A stretch of DNA of 64,000 nt from MFD04716-140 sp963703125 (GTDB taxonomy: Bacteria > Bacteroidota > Bacteroidia > Flavobacteriales > Flavobacteriaceae). Shown here piece after piece: positions 26,127-33,422 of this stretch (position 1 is its first letter; each line of letters begins with the position of its first letter). The stretch covers positions 620,001 to 684,000 of the forward strand of contig OY969790.1 of assembly GCA_963703125.1 (NCBI GenBank). Direction: 5' to 3'. The notes under the pieces are model-generated. The model was not told where the DNA came from. It saw only the letters and a list, made by a program, of their open reading frames with translations, and made no database searches. The position numbers were made by a program, and so were the translations under genes.

Positions 26127-28217
26127 TTATACTTGTACCAATTCATTCTTTCTATATACCTCAACCGCCTTAAGAAACCCTTGTGCATCTTCCATATAAC
26201 TTTTGGCGAATGCCCGTGTTGGCTCATTTTTGTTAAGTTGAAGTACGAGCTCCTCGAAACTTTTGCCCAACGAAATTCTTTCAGATTCTATAAACTTTTC
26301 ATCAAAATCCTTTATGATTCCAATATGTGTGTTAGTTTTCGTGTTTTCCGCAGTAAGCAATGCTTTTGCAGAATTGACCATTGATGAATAGGAATGATAA
26401 ATACTTGCTGCCCATTTTCCTTCTTCAAAAGTATACTGGGCATTCTGTATTTTTTCTTCGCTTTCAAATAACAGGGTCGCGATCAAATCAATCACTACAC
26501 CTGCACATTCACCAACACCTATGGCCTGTTCATATCTTTCCTTATTTCCCCAGTCAATAAAATCTTCGGCCGTTAGATTTTCAACATCGGATAAATGGGT
26601 TAGAAAATTGTAGAAATAGTGTTGCCCTTTTTGCGCATAATAATCGGCATATGAAAGACCATTACCATTTTTATCATAGTCGTCCAACACCAATCTTAAG
26701 GCCTCAGGACCTCGTTTACTTGGTATTTTTACCACTTTATCGGCAAAACGACCATTTCCATTTCCGTCGTTCCCACCACCCAACAATACTTGAAGTGCGG
26801 GTGCGACCAATTTATCCTTTGTCCGAACGGACATTCCTTGAAAACCTATGTTCGCCATATTATGCTGTCCGCATGCATTCATACAGCCACTGATCTTGAT
26901 AACCACGTCTGGATTGTGAATGTAATGGGGATATTCCAATTTTATGATCCTTTCAAGTTCTTCGGCAATACCTGTGCTACTTGAAATTCCTAAATTACAG
27001 GTATCCGTTCCCGGACAGGCAGTGATATCCAAGGTCGTGTTATACCCAACTTCTGCGAGGCCCAATGCTTTCAATTCTTGATAGAAGAAGGGTAAAATTT
27101 CTTCCCTAACATAGGGAATCAAAATATTCTGTCTCAATGTCATTCGAACTTCACCTGCAGCGTATTTTTCTACCAAATTTGCCAACAATCGAGCTTTATC
27201 GGTATAAAAATCACCCAATAAAACCTTAATACCAATAGCTACAAATCCTTTTTGCTTTTGAGGTACCAAATTGGTTGATTTCCATTTGGAGTATTCTTCC
27301 TCATCTTCAATTTGAATTTTTGGGGCTTCAACCCCTGAAATTTTTATTTCCGGATACGATTCAAGGTCTATTGGGTAGGACTGAACCGGAATCGCTTTTT
27401 GTTCTTCCTCCAACAAATTCTTGAAACCGTCCAATCCTACATCTTTCAATAAAAACTTGAGTCGAGCCTTCGCCCTACTCTTTCTTTCACCATAACGGTC
27501 AAAAACACGGATAACACCTTCCATTAAAGGAATAATCTTGTCAGATGGTAAAAAAACATAAAGTTCGTCCGCATGTCTTGGTTGGGATCCCAATCCACCC
27601 CCCAACATCACTTTAAACCCTCTTACCCCATTTTCAATCTTGGCGATAAAGCCAAGGTCATGCATATAGGAAAGACCGGTATCCGCATCGCTTGAGGAAA
27701 ATGAAACCTTGAATTTTCGGCCCATTTCCTGCCCTATCGGGTTTCGGAGAAAGTACTGAAAAACAGTATGTGCATACGGTGAAACATCATAGGGTTCATT
27801 GACATCTATCCCGGCAGTTTCACTTGCGGTTACGTTGCGAACCGTATTCCCACAAGCCTCTCGAATCGTAACATCATCTTTTTCAAGTTGGGCCCAAAGT
27901 TCTGGTGTACGGTCAATATCCACATAATGAATTTGAATATCTTGACGCGTAGTTATATGTAACCTACCTGTTGAATATTCGTCGGAAACATCACAGATAC
28001 GTCTCAATTGATTTGAGGTAACCTTACCGTACGGCAATTTTATGCGAATCATTTGAACACCGGGTTGTCTTTGACCATAAATACCCCTTGCCAAGCGAAG
28101 ACTTCTGAATTTTTCCTCGTCCAATTTACCTTCCTTAAACTCATGGATTTTAACTTCTAGGGCTAAAATGTCCTTTTCAACAACTGGATTTTCTATTTCT
28201 GTTCTAAAACTTTGCAT
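26127..28217 (-). CDS. Ferredoxin-type nitrite/sulfite reductase with C-terminal HEPN-like domain
   Basis: Siroheme and 4Fe-4S hemoprotein that reduces sulfite to sulfide. Two nitrite/sulfite reductase ferredoxin-like half domains are visible. The cluster and siroheme ligands are Cys401, Cys407 (CPGTDTC) and Cys445, Cys449 (CMNAC). At 696 aa it is about 130 residues longer than simple sulfite reductases. The extra C-terminal region (about 560-690) is helical and matches the HEPN-like tail found on Flavobacteriaceae homologues. It lacks an RxxxxH motif, so RNase activity is not expected. First gene of the operon with cobA; a possible operator lies at 28267-28281. Confidence 0.92.
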   Translation of the reverse strand: MQSFRTEIENPVVEKDILALEVKIHEFKEGKLDEEKFRSLRLARGIYGQRQPGVQMIRIKLPYGKVTSNQLRRICDVSDEYSTGRLHITTRQDIQIHYVDIDRTPELWAQLEKDDVTIREACGNTVRNVTASETAGIDVNEPYDVSPYAHTVFQYFLRNPIGQEMGRKFKVSFSSSDADTGLSYMHDLGFIAKIENGVRGFKVMLGGGLGSQPRHADELYVFLPSDKIIPLMEGVIRVFDRYGERKSRAKARLKFLLKDVGLDGFKNLLEEEQKAIPVQSYPIDLESYPEIKISGVEAPKIQIEDEEEYSKWKSTNLVPQKQKGFVAIGIKVLLGDFYTDKARLLANLVEKYAAGEVRMTLRQNILIPYVREEILPFFYQELKALGLAEVGYNTTLDITACPGTDTCNLGISSSTGIAEELERIIKLEYPHYIHNPDVVIKISGCMNACGQHNMANIGFQGMSVRTKDKLVAPALQVLLGGGNDGNGNGRFADKVVKIPSKRGPEALRLVLDDYDKNGNGLSYADYYAQKGQHYFYNFLTHLSDVENLTAEDFIDWGNKERYEQAIGVGECAGVVIDLIATLLFESEEKIQNAQYTFEEGKWAASIYHSYSSMVNSAKALLTAENTKTNTHIGIIKDFDEKFIESERISLGKSFEELVLQLNKNEPTRAFAKSYMEDAQGFLKAVEVYRKNELVQV

Positions 28218-28266
28218 ACTCTTTATTAATGGTAGAAACTCGACTTATTAATTTCTTATATTTTTC

Positions 28267-28281
28267 CTATAGATTTAATGG
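28267..28281. promoter_or_regulatory. Candidate operator upstream of sulfite reductase
   Basis: CTATAGATTTAATGG shares a 15-base core, TCCTATAGATTTAAT, with a site at 31613-31627 in front of the DUF2061-cysHDN operon. The form CTAT-N7-AT(A/G)G is an interrupted palindrome. The adjacent Rrf2-type regulator (31700-32110) is the natural candidate binder. Binding is inference. Confidence 0.45.
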
Positions 28282-28329
28282 GAATTTGAATATCGATCTT
28301 CCCCAAAAGACGTATAGTCATTTACTTCT

Positions 28330-29577
28330 TTAACTTATAAAACCTGCACCGACCGTACTGTTCGATTGCGTATCAATTAAAATGAAAGATCCATTGGTAC
28401 GATGGTTCTTGAACTTATCGTAAAAAATTGGTTTATTCAACTTAAAGGTAACCTGGGCAATGTCATTCATGCCAAGGCTATCTATTCCAGTTTCAATTCC
28501 AGAATAATCGGGCAGGATCTTATGATGAATGTTCTCGACCTTTCCGAGGACTTTATTGATTCCATGTTGCACCACATATTTATTTCCGGCAGACAATCTT
28601 TGAGAATCCATCCAAGAAATAGTGGCGGTAAATTGTTTATCGATTGTCGGCAAATCCCCGACTTTTACTAACATGTCCCCTCTGCTGATATTCACTTCGT
28701 CTTCCAAAGTTATTGTTACGGACGAGCGCCTTGAGGCGGTTTGATATTTCTTGTTATAGAAATAAATTTCCTTTATTTTTGATCTTGTCAGTGAAGGCAA
28801 CACAACTACTTCATCGCCTACGCTCAATTCACCACCATAAACCTTGCCTGCAAATCCGCGAAAATCATGGTGTTCATCCGTTTTTGGGCGAATCACATAT
28901 TGAACAGGAAATCTGGGTGTTCCCACATTGGATACAGCGGCCAAATCCAAAGCTTCCAGATGCTCGAGCAATGTTTCCCCATTGTACCAAGGCATGTTTT
29001 TGGATTTATTGACCACATTATCACCCTTCAAAGCACTTACAGGGATAAAGGTAATTTTCTGGTTCTCATAATCACGCTTACCCATCAACTCCGTAAAATC
29101 CGTTTTGATCTCATTATACCTTTCCTCGGAAAAATCGACCAAATCCATTTTATTAATGGCAACAACAACCTCTTTTATTCTGAGTAAGTTATTTATAAAA
29201 AAATGTCGATTGGTCTGCTCGATCACACCTTTACGCGCATCAATCAAAATAATGGCCGCTTGTGAGGTCGAAGCACCAGTGACCATATTCCGTGTATATT
29301 CAACGTGACCAGGGGTGTCGGCAATGATATAGCTCTTTTTTTGTGTGGAAAAATAGATATGTGCCACATCAATGGTAATTCCTTGCTCCCGCTCGGCCAC
29401 CAAACCATCCGTAGCCAAGGAAAAATCCAGGTAATCATATCCTTTTTGCTTACTTGTTCTTTCAATCGCCTCTAACTTATCGCTGGTCAATGATTTAGTA
29501 TCGTATAGAATCCTTCCTATCAAGGTACTTTTACCATCGTCTACACTACCTGCCGTTGCTATTTTTAGTACTTCCAT
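28330..29577 (-). CDS. cysN: Sulfate adenylyltransferase subunit 1 (GTPase)
   Basis: Large GTP-hydrolysing subunit of ATP sulfurylase, which with CysD makes adenylyl sulfate from sulfate and ATP. It has the elongation-factor-like G domain (AGSVDDGKSTLIGR, DTPGHVEY, NKMDLVDF) followed by two beta-barrel domains to the C-terminus. No APS kinase (CysC) domain is attached, in contrast to CysNC fusions. The start at 29577 (MEVLKIATAGSVDDG) is preferred; a longer frame to 29601 reads through an intergenic repeat. It follows cysD. Confidence 0.95.
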   Translation of the reverse strand: MEVLKIATAGSVDDGKSTLIGRILYDTKSLTSDKLEAIERTSKQKGYDYLDFSLATDGLVAEREQGITIDVAHIYFSTQKKSYIIADTPGHVEYTRNMVTGASTSQAAIILIDARKGVIEQTNRHFFINNLLRIKEVVVAINKMDLVDFSEERYNEIKTDFTELMGKRDYENQKITFIPVSALKGDNVVNKSKNMPWYNGETLLEHLEALDLAAVSNVGTPRFPVQYVIRPKTDEHHDFRGFAGKVYGGELSVGDEVVVLPSLTRSKIKEIYFYNKKYQTASRRSSVTITLEDEVNISRGDMLVKVGDLPTIDKQFTATISWMDSQRLSAGNKYVVQHGINKVLGKVENIHHKILPDYSGIETGIDSLGMNDIAQVTFKLNKPIFYDKFKNHRTNGSFILIDTQSNSTVGAGFIS

Positions 29578-29681
29578 TTTCCACTTCCCGCCCCCCACCA
29601 AAGGAGAGGGGGTTTTACGGGTGATATTAAATTATTGTATCTATTTTGTATTACTTTTTCCCCTTTTAGGGGATAGGAGGA
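29578..29681. repeat. G/C-rich repeat-like block between cysD and cysN
   Basis: Read on the minus strand it begins with CCCCTAAAAGGGG (29672-29660) and ends with CCCCCTCTCCTTTGGTGGGG followed by GGCGGG. Two small palindromes flank an AT-rich middle. It resembles the block at 4196-4233 and looks like a short dispersed element or its remnant inside the operon. Confidence 0.45.
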
Positions 29682-30584
29682 TTAAAAATATCCTTGTTGT
29701 TTCCTCTTTTCCATTGCGGCCTCGGACCTTTTGTCATCGATTCTGGCCCCTCTTTCCGAAATGCTAGAATCACGAATTTCCTGTACAACGGAAGCAATAT
29801 CGGAAGCCTCTGACAAAACTGCTGCTGTACAACTCATATCGCCCACTGTTCTAAAGCGAACCATTCGCTCCAAAACTTCTTCATCTTCCTCTTGATACAC
29901 ATAATCAGAGTGCGACCAAATCAAACCATCCCTTAAAAATACCTTGCGCTTGTGCGCAAAATAGATGGACGGAATGTCAATATTCTCTTCCTTTATATAG
30001 GACCAAACATCAAGTTCGGTCCAATTTGAGATTGGGAAAACCCGCACATTTTGTCCCAGTTCAATTTGCCCGTTCAACATATCGAACAACTCGGGTCTTT
30101 GATTTTTTTCATCCCATTGACCAAAATCATCCCGAACCGAAAAAATTCGCTCCTTGGCCCTTGCTTTTTCCTCATCGCGTCGTGCTCCGCCAATACAGGC
30201 ATCGAACTTAAATTCTTCAATGGCATCTAAAAGCGTGGTTGTTTGCAGAATATTTCTACTTGAATAGCGACCTGATTCTTCCTTTACCTTTCCCTGATCT
30301 ATGGAATCTTGCACATTTCTCACAATAAGTTCCAACCCCAGTTCCTCAACCAATTTATCGCGGAATTCAATGGTCTCAGGAAAATTATGTCCGGTATCAA
30401 TATGCATAAGGGGAAAGGGAATTTTGGCCGGCCAGAACGCCTTTTGTGCCAAACGGACCAGCGTGATCGAATCTTTTCCGCCGGAAAACAATAAAACCGG
30501 CCTCTCAAATTGTGAGGCTACTTCTCGAAGAATATAGATGGCTTCGTTTTCCAATGCATTTATATGTGATGTATCTTTTATCAT
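29682..30584 (-). CDS. cysD: Sulfate adenylyltransferase subunit 2
   Basis: Catalytic subunit of ATP sulfurylase, an ATP pyrophosphatase-family enzyme. The PP-loop LLFSGGKDSITLV is at about residues 31-43. LMHIDTGHNFPE, GGARRDEEKARAKER and FPISNWTELDVW are family signatures, and the C-terminus carries the conserved SERGAR...DKRSEAAMEKRKQQGYF pattern. Length 300 aa is normal. It is preceded by cysH and followed by cysN, with the small repeat block in between. Confidence 0.97.
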   Translation of the reverse strand: MIKDTSHINALENEAIYILREVASQFERPVLLFSGGKDSITLVRLAQKAFWPAKIPFPLMHIDTGHNFPETIEFRDKLVEELGLELIVRNVQDSIDQGKVKEESGRYSSRNILQTTTLLDAIEEFKFDACIGGARRDEEKARAKERIFSVRDDFGQWDEKNQRPELFDMLNGQIELGQNVRVFPISNWTELDVWSYIKEENIDIPSIYFAHKRKVFLRDGLIWSHSDYVYQEEDEEVLERMVRFRTVGDMSCTAAVLSEASDIASVVQEIRDSSISERGARIDDKRSEAAMEKRKQQGYF

Positions 30585-30611
30585 CTTCTAGTTTTTTGGC
30601 ACAAGCTTAAA

Positions 30612-31235
30612 TTACGTGTGCAGACCGCACTCCCGGTTTTCCAAAACCTTGGTTGGGTCAAAATATTTATGTTCGTTAGGTAGGTTTTTTTCTTCTAAAT
30701 ATGCATCCAACTGCGTATCGGTCCAATGGTAGAACGGACTCACTTTCAAGACGCCATCTTTACTAAGGCTAAGTATATCAAGTGAGTCCCGTAATGCGGT
30801 CTGACCTTTTCTTAAATTCGTAAGCCACACATCTGGTTTATGTACAGCCATCGCCCTTCTGAAGGGCTCCAACTTTACTTGCTCGGTAAACTCCGTATGT
30901 CTGGGATCATCAATTTGCGGAATTCCCATGCTTACATCCCTATATGCAGTAGTCTGTTTTGGTACGTATAAATCAATGTTCAAACCCAGCCTGTCAATCA
31001 AATAGTCAGCATGTTTGTATGTATTGGGCGTATTATACCCAGTATCGCACCAAATAACCGTAATATCATTTTTAACTTCGGAAACCGCATGAAGAATAGC
31101 TACCTCATAGGGCCGAAAATTTGTAGTTACTACGGCCTTTTCAGAATTCTTTATAGCCCAAGAAACTATTTCCTCAGGAGGAATACCCTTTAATTGCAGG
31201 TTCAATTTTTCTATTTGCTGCTGTGTAAATGTCAT
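30612..31235 (-). CDS. cysH: Phosphoadenylyl/adenylyl-sulfate reductase
   Basis: Thioredoxin-dependent reduction of activated sulfate to sulfite. The 207-aa protein has the ATP-PPase-like fold signature (WCDTGYNTPNTY), LTNLRKGQ, and the catalytic C-terminal ECGLHT with Cys203. The only other cysteine is Cys63, so the paired cysteines that bind the 4Fe-4S cluster in bacterial APS reductases are absent. By sequence type it looks like a PAPS reductase, but no APS kinase gene (cysC) is seen here. Substrate (APS or PAPS) is therefore open. Second gene of the operon, eleven bases after the DUF2061 gene. Confidence 0.93.
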   Translation of the reverse strand: MTFTQQQIEKLNLQLKGIPPEEIVSWAIKNSEKAVVTTNFRPYEVAILHAVSEVKNDITVIWCDTGYNTPNTYKHADYLIDRLGLNIDLYVPKQTTAYRDVSMGIPQIDDPRHTEFTEQVKLEPFRRAMAVHKPDVWLTNLRKGQTALRDSLDILSLSKDGVLKVSPFYHWTDTQLDAYLEEKNLPNEHKYFDPTKVLENRECGLHT

Positions 31236-31246
31236 CCTATTACAAT

Positions 31247-31513
31247 TTATTTGCCCCAGTTGATTTTATTCCAAATTCGTTCATGGAAAAAGTATAACAA
31301 CATTTTTGTAAAAAGCTCAACGACTCCTATGGATAAGGCAAGTTTTACTTTGCCCGTAATAAACCACGAAATTATAATGGTATCCAATGTGCCAATAATT
31401 CTCCAACTTATTGATTTTACAATACTGCGAAGCGCTTTTTCAGATTTTTTATCCTCGGCATAACTCTTTTTAGAGTTGTTTTGATTGTCTATAACCAACT
31501 GATCTATAATCAT
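31247..31513 (-). CDS. DUF2061 small membrane protein of the sulfate assimilation operon
   Basis: An 88-aa protein whose first 25 residues are polar and charged, followed by the DUF2061 signature RSIVKSISWRIIGTLDTII and a second hydrophobic segment ending in LLYFFHERIWNKI. Two membrane segments are predicted by eye. It is the first gene of the operon with cysH, cysD and cysN, so it is very likely coregulated with sulfate reduction. Family function is unknown; no sulfate permease gene is seen in the window, which makes a role in uptake or membrane coupling conceivable (inference only). Confidence 0.88.
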   Translation of the reverse strand: MIIDQLVIDNQNNSKKSYAEDKKSEKALRSIVKSISWRIIGTLDTIIISWFITGKVKLALSIGVVELFTKMLLYFFHERIWNKINWGK

Positions 31514-31534
31514 AATTACACTAGTCCAATTACC

Positions 31535-31629
31535 CTATCTGTTTAATAGAGTAAGCAAAAATAGAATTTATTTTGAAATATTTACGTAAATCCATAGAAG
31601 ATATTACTTATATCCTATAGATTTAATAG
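31535..31629 (-). promoter_or_regulatory. Promoter/operator region of the DUF2061-cysHDN operon
   Basis: Minus-strand -7 box TATTTTTG (31563-31556) fits the Bacteroidota consensus. Two copies of an interrupted palindrome, CTATCTGTTTAATAG (31535-31549) and CTATAGATTTAATAG (31615-31629), flank it, one near the expected start site and one about 60 bp upstream. A further perfect palindrome ATTTACGTAAAT lies at 31580-31591. The CTAT-N7-ATAG motif recurs before sulfite reductase (28267-28281), suggesting a shared regulator, probably the adjacent Rrf2 protein. Confidence 0.5.
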
Positions 31630-31699
31630 ATTATTAAGTATTTATGTGATTTTTTACGAACTTTTCAATTGATTTTGGTCTTATCTAAAAATCTGAAGC

Positions 31700-32110
31700 C
31701 TAGATAATCAGATCGGCCAAGGTATTGTTGCGATAAATATCCAATGCGCTATCCCTCACTTTTAGCATTAACAAATGAACGGAGCATGAATCTTCATCCG
31801 GACAGTCATCACATTTTTCATAAAAGTTTAGGCTAACACAGGGTACCATGGCAATAGGGCCTTCCAAGATCCGCATAACATCGGTCATTAAAATTTCAGA
31901 AGGTTTGCGAATCAAATAGTATCCCCCGCCCTTCCCTTTTTTAGACCCAAGGAATCCGGTTTTTCTGAGTGACAATAAAATACTTTCTAAAAATTTTTGC
32001 GAAATATTTTCATGCCCTGCAATTTCAGCAATTTGCACGGGCTTGTTATCCTTTTGGGAAGCGAGGTATACCAAGGCCTTTAAACCGTATTTCGTTTTCT
32101 TGGAGAGCAT
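31700..32110 (-). CDS. Rrf2 family transcriptional regulator
   Basis: A 136-aa winged-helix regulator of the Rrf2 family (IscR, CymR, NsrR). The start MLSKKTKYGLKALVYLA, the recognition helix region ISQKFLESILLSLRKTGFL and the wing GKGGGYYL are all present. Four cysteines occur as Cys91-x8-Cys100-x2-Cys103-x5-Cys109, a pattern different from the three-Cys IscR motif but able in principle to hold a metal or Fe-S centre or act as a thiol switch. It is encoded next to the sulfate assimilation operon on one side and metZ on the other, which makes cysteine/sulfur control likely, as for CymR (inference). Confidence 0.9.
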   Translation of the reverse strand: MLSKKTKYGLKALVYLASQKDNKPVQIAEIAGHENISQKFLESILLSLRKTGFLGSKKGKGGGYYLIRKPSEILMTDVMRILEGPIAMVPCVSLNFYEKCDDCPDEDSCSVHLLMLKVRDSALDIYRNNTLADLII

Positions 32111-32223
32111 GGGTCTAAGATAGGTAAATTTGCGATCTCAATTCAAATTGTTGATAGGTCCCAAAACCTTTAACTGCACTTTTACAACATGACAACAACG
32201 AAGTATAATTGAAATTGCAATCC

Positions 32224-33387
32224 TCAATCCAACGCCTGTTCAATATCTGCAATGATATCGTCAATATGCTCAAGTCCCACTGAAATCCGCACCATACCGT
32301 CAGTAATCCCAGTTTCAGCCCTTTCAGCTACCGTAAGCTTACTGTGGGTGGTTGATGCAGGGTGGGTAACAATGCTTCTGGAATCCCCAAGATTGGCTGA
32401 TAGCGATAAAAGCTCAATACTATCAAAGAATTTTTGACCGGCGGAGAGCCCACCCTTAACTTCAAAGGCTACCACACAACCACCAGCTTTCATCTGTTTT
32501 TTGGCAAGTTCGTAATTGGGGTGCGATTTTAAAAAGGGATACTTTACCCAGTTTACTTTTGGATGACCCTCTAAATATTCCCCCAATTTTAAAGCATTTT
32601 CGCAATGCCTGTCAACCCGTACCGCCAAGGTCTCCAAACTTTTGGATAAAATCCAGGCATTGAAAGGAGAAAGTGAGGGACCCGTAATACGGGAAAACCT
32701 ATAAATAGTATCAATAAGTTCTCGGCTCCCAACAGTAATTCCGGCCAAAACCCTACCCTGTCCGTCCATTAATTTGGTTCCGGAATGGATAACCAAATCA
32801 GCCCCAAATTTAAGCGGCTGCTGTAAATAAGGTGAGGCAAAACAATTATCGACAATAAAAATAAGATTGTGTTTTTTTGCAATGCTCCCCAACATTGCCA
32901 AATCAAGCACATCAACCCCTGGATTGGTTGGGGATTCCGCATACAAAATTTTGGTGTTTGGTTGAATCAGGCTTTCCACCTCATCCAATGCATCAATCCT
33001 AAAATAAGAATGGCCAATATTCCACTTGGGCAAAAAATTAGTGAACAGATTATGCGTGGAACCAAAAATATTACGCGCGGAAAGTACGTGATCTCCGCTA
33101 TTTAAGAGCGCGGCAAAAGTCGAAAAAACGGCGGCCATCCCCGAGGCAAATGCAAATCCGTCCTCGGCTCCTTCCATTTGACAGACTTTGTCAATAAACT
33201 CAGTTGTATTCGGGTTGGCATAGCGCGAATAGATATTTCTGTCCTTTTCCTCGGCAAAGGAAGCCCGCATATCCTCAGCATCCTCAAAAACAAAACTGGA
33301 TGTAAGGTACAAGGGAGCTGAATGTTCCAAAAACTGTGAACGTTCCACTTGTGTTCTTATCGCCTTGGTTTCAAATTTCTTACTCAT
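32224..33387 (-). CDS. metZ: O-acyl-homoserine sulfhydrylase (MetZ type)
   Basis: PLP enzyme of the Cys/Met metabolism family, expected to combine acyl-homoserine with sulfide to give homocysteine. The 387-aa protein has YSRYANPNT, the substrate loop ASGMAA, the PLP lysine in HSGTKLMDGQGR near residue 207, and the C-terminal HPASTTHSKL. Its sequence is nearer to O-succinylhomoserine sulfhydrylase (MetZ) than to the larger MetY at 36862, so the window encodes both types. It follows the MetX-aspartokinase-homoserine dehydrogenase gene by 35 bp, an operon that makes its acceptor. Confidence 0.92.
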   Translation of the reverse strand: MSKKFETKAIRTQVERSQFLEHSAPLYLTSSFVFEDAEDMRASFAEEKDRNIYSRYANPNTTEFIDKVCQMEGAEDGFAFASGMAAVFSTFAALLNSGDHVLSARNIFGSTHNLFTNFLPKWNIGHSYFRIDALDEVESLIQPNTKILYAESPTNPGVDVLDLAMLGSIAKKHNLIFIVDNCFASPYLQQPLKFGADLVIHSGTKLMDGQGRVLAGITVGSRELIDTIYRFSRITGPSLSPFNAWILSKSLETLAVRVDRHCENALKLGEYLEGHPKVNWVKYPFLKSHPNYELAKKQMKAGGCVVAFEVKGGLSAGQKFFDSIELLSLSANLGDSRSIVTHPASTTHSKLTVAERAETGITDGMVRISVGLEHIDDIIADIEQALD

Positions 33388-33422
33388 TTGAAATATATAA
33401 ATGTTTTAAAACTAATTTTAAA

